DNA of 64,000 nucleotides, from the NCBI RefSeq assembly GCF_036017065.1, contig NZ_JAYXHR010000001.1, positions 434,001 through 498,000 on the forward strand. The letters run 5' to 3'. A program made the position numbers and the translations under genes. Source of the DNA: Uliginosibacterium sp036017065 (lineage in GTDB: Bacteria > Pseudomonadota > Gammaproteobacteria > Burkholderiales > Rhodocyclaceae). The notes beneath the pieces were generated by a model. The model did no database searches. It was not told where the DNA came from and worked only from the letters and a program-made list of their open reading frames with translations. Positions 26,205-35,666 of the stretch are shown here, in pieces; position 1 is the stretch's first letter; every line of letters begins with the position of its first letter.

Positions 26205-26696
26205 CTACTCGCGGAAATTCCCGAACTGCAGCGGAAAGTCCGTGATCGCCTTCTTCAGCATCGCAATCGTTTCCTGCAGCACATCGCGCTTGGCGCCGGT
26301 GATACGCACCGTATCGCCCTGGATGCTCGCCTGGACCTTCAGCTTGCTGTCCTTCACCAGGCGGACGATCTTCTTCGCCAGCTCGGTGTCGATACCCACC
26401 TTAACGACAATCGGCTGCTTGACTTTATTGCCGCTGATCTTCTCGCTGTCCTTGCGCTCCATGCAGCGGATGTCCACGTTGCGCTTGGCGAACTTGGTGG
26501 TGGTGATATCCCACACCTGGTCCAGCTTGAAATCGTCGTCAGCGAACAGAGTGATCGTCTTGTCCTTCTCGCTCATCTCCACCCGTGCATCCGACCCCTT
26601 GAAGTCGAAACGGTTGGTGATCTCCTTGTTGCCCTGGTCGACGGCGTTGTGCACCTCGGGCCAGTTCAGCTCGTTCGTGACGTCAAACGAAGGCAT
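26205..26696 (-). CDS. yajQ: YajQ family cyclic-di-GMP/nucleotide-binding protein
   Basis: Protein of 163 aa starting MPSFDVTNELNW with two ferredoxin-like domains, the normal size for YajQ. Xanthomonas and Pseudomonas members bind cyclic di-GMP and act as transcription co-regulators; others bind tRNA or GTP. The ATG is preceded by GGAGAG; the longer open frame into the upstream palindrome is not credible. It lies downstream of ppnP, separated by a large inverted repeat. Confidence 0.93.
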   Translation of the reverse strand: MPSFDVTNELNWPEVHNAVDQGNKEITNRFDFKGSDARVEMSEKDKTITLFADDDFKLDQVWDITTTKFAKRNVDIRCMERKDSEKISGNKVKQPIVVKVGIDTELAKKIVRLVKDSKLKVQASIQGDTVRITGAKRDVLQETIAMLKKAITDFPLQFGNFRE

Positions 26697-26720
26697 GGGT
26701 TCTCTCCTCAGGAAAATGCG

Positions 26721-26826
26721 TCGGGGCGCGTAGCGAGCGGATGGCTGGCAAGGCGGCGCGCACAGACGTACATCAGGTACGTCGAGCACGCCAACGCAGC
26801 CAGGCGGCCGCGCAGTAGCGCCCCGA
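26721..26826. repeat. 106-bp imperfect palindrome between ppnP and yajQ
   Basis: Three symmetric arm pairs share one centre: TCGGGGCGC (26721-26729) with GCGCCCCGA (26818-26826), CTGGC (26745-26749) with GCCAG (26799-26803), and GACGTAC (26765-26771) with GTACGTC (26777-26783) around ATCAG. The intervening bases pair only partly. It has no good open frame and no clear U-tract, so it could be a REP-like repeat, an mRNA processing structure between ppnP and yajQ, or a protein-binding site. Confidence 0.75.
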
Positions 26827-26833
26827 GGTATTT

Positions 26834-27148
26834 TTAGCCGAAGTGGCAGACGTAGTGGTAGGCCTCACCTGCGACTTCGATGTCGAAGCTGGAATCACCC
26901 GGCACGTTGAAGCTCTGGCCTGCGCCGTAGGTCTTCCACTCGGTCTCGCCCTTCAGGCGCACGCGGCAGCTACCGGCCACGCCTTCCATGATTTCCGGGG
27001 CGCCGGTGTTGAAGGTCAGGGTCGCCGGCAGGATCACGCCTATCGATTTGCGGGTGCCGTCAGACAGCACGACGGTGTGGCTGACGCACTTGCCGTCGAA
27101 GTAGACGTTGGCTTTCTTGATGACGGAAACGCTGTCGAACTGGCTCAT
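26834..27148 (-). CDS. ppnP: Pyrimidine/purine nucleoside phosphorylase PpnP
   Basis: Protein of 104 aa with a single cupin barrel (KANVYFDGKCVSHTV ... FNVPGDSSFDIEV), the size and opening typical of PpnP (formerly YaiE/DUF1255). It phosphorolyses several nucleosides to the base and ribose-1-phosphate in nucleotide salvage. The whole family length is present. It is preceded by GAGAGCCTGCA. Confidence 0.93.
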   Translation of the reverse strand: MSQFDSVSVIKKANVYFDGKCVSHTVVLSDGTRKSIGVILPATLTFNTGAPEIMEGVAGSCRVRLKGETEWKTYGAGQSFNVPGDSSFDIEVAGEAYHYVCHFG

Positions 27149-27205
27149 TGCAGGCTCTCGTTGGGGATGGGAAAGGCGGCGATTATACCGAGCGCCGCGC
27201 TTGCC

Positions 27206-27421
27206 TTACTCCAGCCCGAGCACCTTGGCAATCACCGTCTTGGCGGAGAAGCCGAACATCCCCAGCCCGAGCACGAAGAACAGCATGACGGTACCGAAAC
27301 GGCCGGCACGCGAGTCGCGCGCCAGGTTCCAGATGATGAACAGCATGTAGGCGATGAGGCCACTGAGCAGGAACCTGAGGGACAGGCTCTCGAACTCGGC
27401 CACGGTCAGTCCGAAGATCAT
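27206..27421 (-). CDS. DUF2788 small membrane protein
   Basis: Protein of 71 aa starting MIFGLTVAEFESLSLRF with two hydrophobic segments (about residues 14-34 and 42-62). This is the DUF2788 pattern, a short inner-membrane protein of unknown role common in beta- and gammaproteobacteria. The TTG/ATG region 16 codons upstream is open but lacks support. It lies upstream of ppnP on the same strand. Confidence 0.8.
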   Translation of the reverse strand: MIFGLTVAEFESLSLRFLLSGLIAYMLFIIWNLARDSRAGRFGTVMLFFVLGLGMFGFSAKTVIAKVLGLE

Positions 27422-27632
27422 GGGAGCAGCTTGAAGTAGTTGTCCCGAACGCACTTTGACAGGCGGCAAAGAACGCTCGGGACAGGCACTTCCAACTCAT
27501 ACAGGAAAACCCTGACAGTGGCGATTTTAGCGTTTCGTGCGGCGACGCACAATCGCGTCAGGGATGGACAGCCAGGGAGCAGAATGACAAAGGCAGGACA
27601 GCCGGTGAGGCTGCCCTGCCTTGCAGGATGTC

Positions 27633-27708
27633 TGGTGCCGCTTGTCGGATTCGAACTGACGACCTACCGCTTACAAGGCGGTTGCTCTACCAACTGAGCT
27701 AAAGCGGC
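27633..27708 (-). tRNA. tRNA-Thr (anticodon UGU)
   Basis: Minus-strand cloverleaf with GCCGCTT/AAGCGGC acceptor arms, D-loop GCTCAGTTGGTAGAGC, anticodon stem ACCGC/GCGGT with loop CTTGTAA (anticodon TGT), T-loop TTCGAAT, and an encoded CCA end. It is 76 bases including CCA. Confidence 0.95.
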
Positions 27709-27833
27709 GAAGGGATGTGCGCGAAGCGCAGCTTGAATATCTGTGTCGGCAACCCGCAGCGTGTCGGCCGGATGCCGCGGCGGATTATACCCGTGCTATC
27801 TTTTTTTCACCTGCCCGCCGGAAAGCCCCGTCC

Positions 27834-29369
27834 ATGCTCAATTCCACACCTGATCGCCTGCTGCGTGTCCTGCTCATCGAGGACAACGAGGACGACGTCC
27901 TGCTGCTGGAGCGTCACCTGCGCGGCATCGGCTACCAACCGCAGGTGTGTCAGGTGAATGACCTGATCGAACTGCGGGCAGCGCTCATGCGCGAAGAATG
28001 GGACGTGGTGATTTCCGACTATCACCTGCCCGGCTTCACTGCCATGCTGGCACTCGACATGCTGCAGGAACTGGACTGCGACCTGCCCTTCATCGTCGTG
28101 TCCGGTGTCATCGAGGAAGAAAGCGCCTGCCAGATCATGCTCGCGGGGGCACAGGATTTCATGAGCAAGTCCAAGCTCGACCGCCTGGCGCCGGTCATCG
28201 AGCGCGAGCGGCGTGAGGCCTGCATGCGCCGCGAGCGCCGCGCCGCACTGGACGGCATGCGGGTATCCGACGCGCGTTTCCACGCCCTGGCCGCCAACGT
28301 GCCTGGGGTGCTGTTCCAGATGCAGGCCGACCAGATGGGCCTGTTGCAGTTTCTTTACGTCAGCGAAGCCAGCCACATGCTGCTGGGCCTCAGTGCCGAG
28401 GAATTGCGTGCGCGTCCCGACCCGCTGCTGGAACTGATCGTCGCCGACGACCGCGAGGACTTCCTGGCCGCGCTGAACAGCGCTTCCGAGCGCAATGCCA
28501 CGCTCAACTGGGAGGGGCGCATCCTGCCGCAGGGCGCCGAGGAGAAATGGATCAACCTGCGTTGCTCCCCGCGCCAGATCGAGAACGGCACCACGCTGTG
28601 GGAAGGGGTGATGTGGAACATCACCCAGAGCAAACACAACGAGATCGAGCTGCGGCAGTCACGCAAACAGCTGGCCGAACTGTCCAACCACCTTCAGCAC
28701 GCCAAGGAAGAGGAGCGCGAGCGTATTGCCCGCGACATCCACGACGTGCTGGGCGGGACGCTGGTCGGTATCAAGATCGCCGTGTCCCTGCTGGCCGGCA
28801 AGCTGGATCACGAACTGGCGCTGAAGGAGCGGGTACGCGGCATCGAACAGATGCTGGACGACGCCATCACCACCACCGGTCGCGTGGCCCGCGAACTGCG
28901 CCCCGGCATCCTCAAGGAGTTTGGCCTGGCGGCCGCGGTCGAGAGCTATGCGGAGGATTTCGAGCATCGCACCGGCCTGCGCTGCGCGGTGTTGTGTGCC
29001 GATCACGACATCGAGACCTGCGATGACACCTCCCTGGCGATGTTCCGTACCTTCCAGGAAGCCCTGACAAATGTTTCCAAGCATGCGCAGGCGGGCCTCG
29101 TCGAAGTCCGCCTGATGCAGGAAGGTGACGAGATCGTGCTGGAAGTGGCCGATGATGGACGGGGCGTGAAAGTAGCCGATCTGAACAAACCGAAATCCTT
29201 CGGCCTGCGTGGCATCCGCGAACGTCTGCACGCCCTGGGTGGCACCATGCAGATCCGTCCGCGTGCCGACTGCGGCACGCTGGTCGTCCTGCGGGCGCCC
29301 TTGCGCGACGACAGTATTGAAGTATCCCGCGACGGCGCCGCTATACCCAATGGACAGGCCTTGGCCTGA
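27834..29369 (+). CDS. NarX-type sensor histidine kinase with N-terminal receiver and PAS domains
   Basis: Soluble 511-aa kinase with no membrane segment. Order: receiver domain (about 10-125, phospho-acceptor D62 in ISDYHLPG), PAS domain (about 150-275), HisKA_3 dimerisation domain (H303 in ARDIHDVLGG) and HATPase_c (about 400-490, with ADDGRGV and GLRGIRERL). The N-terminal receiver suggests it is itself under phospho-relay control rather than sensing directly. It overlaps the NarL-type regulator gene at TGATG and surely partners it. The stimulus is unknown. Confidence 0.9.
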   Translation: MLNSTPDRLLRVLLIEDNEDDVLLLERHLRGIGYQPQVCQVNDLIELRAALMREEWDVVISDYHLPGFTAMLALDMLQELDCDLPFIVVSGVIEEESACQIMLAGAQDFMSKSKLDRLAPVIERERREACMRRERRAALDGMRVSDARFHALAANVPGVLFQMQADQMGLLQFLYVSEASHMLLGLSAEELRARPDPLLELIVADDREDFLAALNSASERNATLNWEGRILPQGAEEKWINLRCSPRQIENGTTLWEGVMWNITQSKHNEIELRQSRKQLAELSNHLQHAKEEERERIARDIHDVLGGTLVGIKIAVSLLAGKLDHELALKERVRGIEQMLDDAITTTGRVARELRPGILKEFGLAAAVESYAEDFEHRTGLRCAVLCADHDIETCDDTSLAMFRTFQEALTNVSKHAQAGLVEVRLMQEGDEIVLEVADDGRGVKVADLNKPKSFGLRGIRERLHALGGTMQIRPRADCGTLVVLRAPLRDDSIEVSRDGAAIPNGQALA

Positions 29370-30028
29370 TGAGTACCTTTGCCGCCATGAGCGAAAAAAT
29401 CCGCGTCCTGATCGTCGACGACCACGCCATCATCCGCCACGGCCTGAAGCAGATCCTGTCCGATACCGAGGACATGGAGGCCGTCGGGGAGGCCGACGGC
29501 GGTGTACGTGCCTTGCAGATGCTGCGCAACAGCCAGTACGACGTCGTCCTGATGGACGTATCCATGCCGGATCGCAACGGCATCGACACCCTGAAGCTGA
29601 TCAAGAAGGAATTCGCCAAGCTGCCGGTGCTGATCCTCAGCATGCACCCGGAGGAGCAGTACGCCGTGCGTGCGCTGCGTGCAGGTGCGGCAGGCTACCT
29701 CTCCAAGCAGGGGGCGCCGGAGCAACTCGTCACCGCCCTGCGCCAGGTCGCTGCAGGCAAGAAATACGTGAGCGCCGCGGTCGCCGAGGAGCTGGCCAAT
29801 GCCATCACCGAGGATCTCGAACGGCCGCCGCACGAGAAGCTGTCGGATCGTGAATACCAGACGCTGTGCATGATCTCCTCCGGCAAGACGCTGACGCAGA
29901 TCGCCGAGCAGCTCAACCTCAGCGTCAAGACGGTCAGCGTGTATCGGGCCCGCCTGCTGGAAAAGATGAAGCTGCGCAACAACGCAGAGCTGACCCATTA
30001 CGGGCTCAAGCACGGACTGGTCGAGTGA
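29369..30028 (+). CDS. NarL/FixJ-type response regulator
   Basis: Protein of 219 aa with a receiver domain (D63 in LMDVSMPD, K in YLSKQG) and a C-terminal LuxR-type helix-turn-helix (about 150-210; LSDREYQTL ... LNLSVKTVSVYRARLLEKM). It starts at the TGATG junction with the kinase gene; an in-frame ATG six codons later is an alternative. It is the DNA-binding output of the adjacent kinase; target genes are not evident, though a diguanylate cyclase gene follows 72 bp later. Confidence 0.93.
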   Translation: MSTFAAMSEKIRVLIVDDHAIIRHGLKQILSDTEDMEAVGEADGGVRALQMLRNSQYDVVLMDVSMPDRNGIDTLKLIKKEFAKLPVLILSMHPEEQYAVRALRAGAAGYLSKQGAPEQLVTALRQVAAGKKYVSAAVAEELANAITEDLERPPHEKLSDREYQTLCMISSGKTLTQIAEQLNLSVKTVSVYRARLLEKMKLRNNAELTHYGLKHGLVE

Positions 30029-30100
30029 CCGGCACGCCGCAAGAACGAAAAAGAACGCAGTAGTCGAAGTGCCAATCTGTCGCTGGGGGCGACACGCAAC

Positions 30101-31921
30101 ATGCCGGAACAATCCAACCCGTCGGAAATTGCTCGCGAAGTCCTGCGGCGTCTTGCCACGCAGCGCATCCCGCCCACGCCGGAGAACTTCAGGGAGTTCT
30201 ACAACAAGATCTCCGGCGCGCCGAACGACGAAACCTTTCCCGAACGCCAGCTCAAGATGCTGGCCGCGTCGCTGCCACGCGCGACGCCCGAGCAATTACG
30301 GCTGGCCCGCCGCATCGAGGTTGCCATCCAGGAACGCAACTGGAACGGCTTCCGCAACCAGATGATCAACCTGCTCGGCGAGCAGGCCGCCCCCGCCCCT
30401 GCGTGGTCGGCGCTGTTGGGAGACCTGCTGGCACAACTGGAGCGCCGCCAGGCCGGCCTCAGCGAAACCAGCAAGCGCGAGGCACTGGAGCATGTGCTGC
30501 AGGCCAACGCCTCCGACGCGGACCTGCTGTTCACCCGCCTGCAGGGGCTGGTGCGCGGTTGGGCGCAGGCGCCCTCCTCGACCGCCACGGCCATCGAGAC
30601 CCTGGGAACGGCTGACTCTCCCGTTACGAACGCCTTGCCGCGGCCGGTTGCGACAGCGGCTGCGGCCGCCACGGCGGCCAGCGCGTCCTTGGCGACTGCT
30701 GCGGCCTCTGCCGTCGCGACGGCGGGTGGTGGCAGCTCCCTGCTCGAAGTGGTGGCGGCCACGCTGGACAACGCCATCGGCATGCTGCTGATCGACACGC
30801 CCGAACTGGCGGACGAATCGAAGGCACTGGCGCGCGAGTTGCGCACGGGCTTGCCCGGCGGCGAGGACGAGTTCCTGCAGCGCCTGCAGAAGTTCGCCTA
30901 CCGCGTGCAGTGGGTCGCACAGGACCAGAGCTACATCCGCCAGGCCTTGCTGAACCTGCTGCAGCTGGTCATCGAAAACATCGGCGAGCTGGTGGTGGAC
31001 GACAAGTGGCTGTCCGGCCAGATGTCGGTACTGCTCGAGCTCTTCGGCAAGCCGCTGGACAAGGACATCATCGAGGAAGTCCGCGAGCGCCTGCGCGACG
31101 TCATCTTCAAGCAGGGCACGCTCAAGCGCAGCCTGAGCGACGCGCAGAGCAAGATGCGCGAGATGCTGGCCAGTTTCGTCGAGCGACTGTCCGAGCTGGC
31201 CGACTCGACCGGCGTCTTCCACGGCAAGATGGAAGTCTTTGCCGGCCGCGTGTCGAAAGCGCACGGCATGGACGAATTGTCCGGCCTCATCGAAGAGATC
31301 ATCAGCGAGACCCGCCACGTCCAGACCCGCGCCCATCAATCGCAGGCAGAACTCACCGCCTTGCGCACGACGGTGGACCAGGCCTATCGCGAGATCGCCC
31401 GGCTGGAAGGCGAGCTGGAAACGGCCAGCGAACTGGTGCGGCACGATCCGCTGACCGGCGCGCTCAACCGCAAGGGCCTGGAAGAAACCATCGCCCGCGA
31501 GATCGCGCGGATGCGCAGGCGCAACTCGCCGCTGTGTATGGCGTTGCTGGACATCGACAACTTCAAGCAGCTCAACGACACCTTCGGCCATGCCACCGGC
31601 GACGAGGCGCTGCGCCACATCGCCGGCGTGGTGCGCGAAAACCTGCGCCCGCAGGACTCCTGTGGCCGCTACGGCGGCGAGGAGTTCGTCATCCTGCTGC
31701 CCGATACCGTGGTCGATGGCGCGGTGGGTGTGCTGACGCGCCTGCAGCGGGAGCTGACCAAGCGCTTCTTCCTGGCCGACAACCGCAAGCTGCTGATCAC
31801 CTTCAGTGCCGGCGTCACGCAGATGGGCATGGAAGAAGAGCCGGCCACCGCGCTGGATCGTGCCGACCAGGCGATGTACCGCGCCAAGCGCGCGGGCAAG
31901 AACCGCGTCGAGGCGGGTTGA
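30101..31921 (+). CDS. GGDEF diguanylate cyclase with intact inhibitory site
   Basis: Makes cyclic di-GMP from two GTP. The 606-aa protein has an N-terminal helical region, an alanine/threonine-rich low-complexity linker (about residues 180-210), a further helical and coiled-coil region (about 215-445) and a C-terminal GGDEF domain. The active loop is GGEEF, and an RPQD sits exactly five residues before it, the product-inhibition I-site. Metal-binding ALLDIDNFKQLND is also intact. No membrane segment is visible, so it is cytoplasmic. It may be co-transcribed with the two-component pair upstream. Confidence 0.93.
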   Translation: MPEQSNPSEIAREVLRRLATQRIPPTPENFREFYNKISGAPNDETFPERQLKMLAASLPRATPEQLRLARRIEVAIQERNWNGFRNQMINLLGEQAAPAPAWSALLGDLLAQLERRQAGLSETSKREALEHVLQANASDADLLFTRLQGLVRGWAQAPSSTATAIETLGTADSPVTNALPRPVATAAAAATAASASLATAAASAVATAGGGSSLLEVVAATLDNAIGMLLIDTPELADESKALARELRTGLPGGEDEFLQRLQKFAYRVQWVAQDQSYIRQALLNLLQLVIENIGELVVDDKWLSGQMSVLLELFGKPLDKDIIEEVRERLRDVIFKQGTLKRSLSDAQSKMREMLASFVERLSELADSTGVFHGKMEVFAGRVSKAHGMDELSGLIEEIISETRHVQTRAHQSQAELTALRTTVDQAYREIARLEGELETASELVRHDPLTGALNRKGLEETIAREIARMRRRNSPLCMALLDIDNFKQLNDTFGHATGDEALRHIAGVVRENLRPQDSCGRYGGEEFVILLPDTVVDGAVGVLTRLQRELTKRFFLADNRKLLITFSAGVTQMGMEEEPATALDRADQAMYRAKRAGKNRVEAG

Positions 31922-31966
31922 ACAACAGGCCGGGCGGCCTTTCCGATTGCTGATGCTGTCTTGCTG

Positions 31967-31990
31967 AAGGGCCCGTGAAAACGGGCCCTT
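31967..31990 (+). terminator. Hairpin terminator after the diguanylate cyclase gene
   Basis: AAGGGCCCGT and ACGGGCCCTT arms close a GAAA tetraloop. The stem is perfect, though only scattered Ts follow. Confidence 0.72.
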
Positions 31991-32108
31991 CATACTTTCA
32001 ACTTATAATCCCTTCGCTTGTCTGCCCTTCCGTGCGCCGGTTCCGACCGCCGCGCGGTGTGTTCATTTGTGCTGCTTCTCCGCAGCCTTGCCAGCCCTGT
32101 CCGATCGC

Positions 32109-35100
32109 ATGTCCAGCCAGCCCGTCGCCCTGCCCATTCCGTCCTTTTCCCGACTCGCCTTGCCGAAGGCCGGCCAGCGCATGGACCTGCCGCGCCTGCA
32201 CGGCGCCGCCGATGCCGCCGCGCTGGCGCAGCTCGCCAGCCAGGGCCAGAAGCTGGCGGTGGTGACGGCCAACCCGCTGGACGCCCAGCGCCTGGCCGAA
32301 GAGATCGCCTGGTTCGCACCGGCCCTGCGGGTGAACCTGCTGCCTGACTGGGAAACGCTACCCTACGACGCTTTCTCGCCGCACCAGGACCTGGTGTCGG
32401 AGCGGCTGGCCACGCTGTATGCGATCCAGAAAGGCGAATCCGACGTCACGCTGGTGCCGGCGTCCACCGCGCTGTACCGCATGGCGCCGCCGGCCTACCT
32501 CGCCGGCTACACCTTCTTCATGAAGGCCGGCCAGCAACTGGACGTGGAAGGCCTTCGCAACCAGATGACCCTGGCCGGCTACGACCATGTCACGCAGGTG
32601 GTGCGCCCGGGCGAGTTCTCGGTACGCGGCGGGCTGATCGACCTGTTCCCGATGGGCGCGCAACTGCCCTACCGGCTCGACCTCTTCGACGACGAGATCG
32701 AGACCATCCGCACCTTCGACCCGGACACGCAGCGCACGGTGTTTCCCGTGCCGGAGATCCGCCTGTTGCCGGCGCGCGAATTCCCGCTCGACGAGAAGGC
32801 GCGCAGTGCGTTCCGCCAGCGCTTCCGCGAAGCCTTCGAGGGCGACCCGACCAAGAGCATCATCTACAAGGATGTGTCGAACGGCATCGCGTCGCCCGGC
32901 ATCGAGTACTACCTGCCGCTGTTCTTCGACGAGACGGCGACGGTCTTCGATTACCTGCCGACCGACGCCATGCTGGTGCTGCACCAGGACGTCAATGCCG
33001 CCATCGAGGCCTTCTGGGTCGAGGCGAACAGCCGCTTCAGGCTGATGGCGGGCGACCGTGCCCGCCCCTTGCTGCCACCTGCAGACCTCTTCCTGTCCGC
33101 CGAGCAGTTCTTCGTCGCCGCCAAGACGCGCACCCGCGTCGCCATCGGCGCCAGCGGCAGCGAGGTGCCGCCACCTGCGGTGGCGCTGCCGGAGCTGGCG
33201 GTCGAGCGCAAGGCGAACGATCCGCTCTACAAATTCAAGGCTTTCCTGTCCGGCTTCGATGGCCGCGTATTGGTGCTGGCCGAGTCACCGGGCCGCCAGC
33301 AGACCATCGCCGAGTATTTCGCCGAGTACGGCTTGAAGCCGGAAACGAGTGCGGACCTGTCAGGCTTCATGGCAGGCGGTGCGACGGTGGGGCCAAAATT
33401 CGCGCTTGGCACCGGACCCTTGTCGTCCGGCTTCCTGCTGGCCGAATCGCGCATCGCCATCGTCACCGAGAACGAGCTGTACGCCACCCAGGCGCGTCCC
33501 CGCGGTCGTGGCCGCGAAGGCCGCAAGGCCACCGTCGAGGGTTGGCTGAAGGACCTGTCGGAACTGAAGGTCGGCGATCCGGTGGTGCACCAGAGCCACG
33601 GCATCGGCCGCTACCAGGGCCTGGTGCACATGGACCTCGGCGAAGGCGACATGGAGTTCCTGCTGCTGGAGTACTCCAACGACGACAAGCTGTACGTGCC
33701 GGTGTCGCAACTGCACGTCATCACCCGCTACGCCGGTGCCGATCCGGAGAACGTCGACCTGCACAAGCTGGGCAGCGGCCAGTGGGAGAAGGCCAAGCGC
33801 AAGGCTGCGCAACAGGTGCGCGACACCGCGGCGGAACTGCTCTCGCTGTACGCGCAGCGTGCCGCCCGTCCCGGCCACAAGTTCGACTTCAAGCAGCACG
33901 ACCTGGATGCCTTCGCCGAGGGCTTCGGCTTCGAGGAGACGCCGGACCAGCTCGCCGCCATCAACGCGGTGGTGGCCGACATGCGTGGCGGCAAGCCGAT
34001 GGACCGGCTGGTGTGCGGCGACGTCGGCTTCGGCAAGACGGAGGTCGCCCTGCGTGCCGCCTTCATCGCGGTGGCCGACGGCAAGCAGGTGGTCGTGCTC
34101 TGCCCCACCACCCTGCTCGCCGAGCAGCATTTCCAGACTTTCAGCGACCGCTTCGCCGACTGGCCGGTCAAGCTCGCCGAGCTGTCGCGTTTCCGCAGCG
34201 CCAAGGAGCAGGCCGAATCGCTCGAGCTGCTGGCGGAAGGCAAGGTCGACATCATCATCGGCACCCATCGCCTGTTGCAGAAGGACGTGGAGTTCAAGCG
34301 CCTGGGCCTGGTGATCATCGACGAGGAGCACCGCTTCGGCGTGCGCCAGAAGGAGGCGCTGAAGACGCTGCGCAGCGAGGTCGACATCCTGACCCTGACC
34401 GCCACGCCGATTCCCCGCACGCTGGGCATGGCGCTGGAAGGCCTGCGCGAGTTCTCCGCCATCACCACCGCGCCGCAGAAGCGGCTGGCCATCAAGACCT
34501 TCGTGCAGGCCTACTCCAAGGGCATCGTGCGCGAGGCCGTGCTACGCGAATTCAAGCGCGGCGGGCAGGTGTATTTCCTGCACAACGAGGTGGATACCAT
34601 CGAGAACATGCGCGTCGCGCTGGAGGAAATGCTGCCGGAGGCGCGCGTCGTCGTCGGCCACGGCCAGTTGCCGGAGCGCGAGCTGGAGCGCGTGATGCGC
34701 GACTTCACCACCCAGCGCGCCAACCTGCTGCTGTGCTCGACCATCATCGAGACCGGCATCAACATCCCGACCGCCAACACCATCATCATCAACCGTGCCG
34801 ACCGCTTCGGCCTGGCGCAGCTGCACCAGCTGCGCGGCCGCGTCGGCCGCTCCCACCACCAGGCCTACGCCTACCTGCTGACCGACGCGAACGCCAAGCC
34901 GACGGCGCAGGCGCAGAAGCGGCTGGAGGCCATCACCATGATGGAGGACCTCGGCTCCGGCTTCTTCCTGTCGATGCACGACCTGGAGATCCGCGGCGCT
35001 GGCGAGGTGCTGGGCGAGTCCCAGTCGGGCGAGATCCAGCAGGTCGGCTTCTCGCTGTACAGCGAGATGCTGAAGCGCGCGGTGAAGGACCTGCAGGCCG

Positions 35101-35567
35101 GCAAGGAGCCGGACCTGTCGCAGCCGCTGGACGTCGTGTCGGAAATCAACCTCCACGCCCCTGCCCTGTTGCCCAATGCGTACTGCAGTGACGTGCAGGA
35201 GCGCCTGACGCTGTACAAGCGCATGGCCAACTGCGACGACACGGAGGAGCTGCAGGCTTTGCAGGAGGAACTGATCGACCGCTTCGGCGAAATGCCGGAG
35301 CAGACGCAAACGCTGCTGGAAACCCACCGCCTGCGCGTGGCAGCCAAGCCGCTGGGCATCATCAAGATCGACGCGAGCGAAACCCGGGTGCAGTTGCACT
35401 TCGTCGCCAACCCGCCGATCGAACCGATCCGGATCATCCAGCTCATCCAGAAGAACCGGAACTGGAAGCTCGCCGGGCAGGACAAACTCACTGTCAACAT
35501 CGCCGCCGTGGACAGCAAGCTGCGGGCCCAGAAAGTGCGGGAAGTACTTAAGCAGTTGTCCGCTTGA
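32109..35567 (+). CDS. mfd: Transcription-repair coupling factor Mfd
   Basis: Removes RNA polymerase stalled at lesions and recruits UvrA. The 1152-aa protein begins MSSQPVALPIPSF, with a UvrB-like N-terminal part, an RNA polymerase-interacting domain (VGDPVVHQSHGIGRY), and an SF2 translocase with Walker A GDVGFGKTE and DEEH box (IIDEEHRFGVRQ), ending in the C-terminal TRCF domain. Length and order are normal. The upstream in-frame ATG at 32067 adds a cysteine-rich tail and is not favoured. Confidence 0.97.
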   Translation: MSSQPVALPIPSFSRLALPKAGQRMDLPRLHGAADAAALAQLASQGQKLAVVTANPLDAQRLAEEIAWFAPALRVNLLPDWETLPYDAFSPHQDLVSERLATLYAIQKGESDVTLVPASTALYRMAPPAYLAGYTFFMKAGQQLDVEGLRNQMTLAGYDHVTQVVRPGEFSVRGGLIDLFPMGAQLPYRLDLFDDEIETIRTFDPDTQRTVFPVPEIRLLPAREFPLDEKARSAFRQRFREAFEGDPTKSIIYKDVSNGIASPGIEYYLPLFFDETATVFDYLPTDAMLVLHQDVNAAIEAFWVEANSRFRLMAGDRARPLLPPADLFLSAEQFFVAAKTRTRVAIGASGSEVPPPAVALPELAVERKANDPLYKFKAFLSGFDGRVLVLAESPGRQQTIAEYFAEYGLKPETSADLSGFMAGGATVGPKFALGTGPLSSGFLLAESRIAIVTENELYATQARPRGRGREGRKATVEGWLKDLSELKVGDPVVHQSHGIGRYQGLVHMDLGEGDMEFLLLEYSNDDKLYVPVSQLHVITRYAGADPENVDLHKLGSGQWEKAKRKAAQQVRDTAAELLSLYAQRAARPGHKFDFKQHDLDAFAEGFGFEETPDQLAAINAVVADMRGGKPMDRLVCGDVGFGKTEVALRAAFIAVADGKQVVVLCPTTLLAEQHFQTFSDRFADWPVKLAELSRFRSAKEQAESLELLAEGKVDIIIGTHRLLQKDVEFKRLGLVIIDEEHRFGVRQKEALKTLRSEVDILTLTATPIPRTLGMALEGLREFSAITTAPQKRLAIKTFVQAYSKGIVREAVLREFKRGGQVYFLHNEVDTIENMRVALEEMLPEARVVVGHGQLPERELERVMRDFTTQRANLLLCSTIIETGINIPTANTIIINRADRFGLAQLHQLRGRVGRSHHQAYAYLLTDANAKPTAQAQKRLEAITMMEDLGSGFFLSMHDLEIRGAGEVLGESQSGEIQQVGFSLYSEMLKRAVKDLQAGKEPDLSQPLDVVSEINLHAPALLPNAYCSDVQERLTLYKRMANCDDTEELQALQEELIDRFGEMPEQTQTLLETHRLRVAAKPLGIIKIDASETRVQLHFVANPPIEPIRIIQLIQKNRNWKLAGQDKLTVNIAAVDSKLRAQKVREVLKQLSA

Positions 35568-35666
35568 AAAGTCACGTCAATGGCACGAATCGGTGCCATC
35601 ATGTTGATGCTGAAGGCATTCATGTGGACCGCATATTTGTTTGCTGCGATCGCACATAAGCCAGTC

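Noticed and set aside
30640..30735. Repetitive GC-rich stretch in the diguanylate cyclase gene as a tandem repeat
   Set aside because: It encodes an alanine-rich linker with irregular codons and no fixed repeat unit.
32067..32108. Upstream ATG for mfd
   Set aside because: It would add a Cys-rich tail not expected in Mfd; the ATG at 32109 starts the usual sequence.
35581..35598. TGGCAC/GTGCCA hairpin after mfd as a terminator
   Set aside because: Six-base stem with no T-run; could be chance, so not listed as a terminator.
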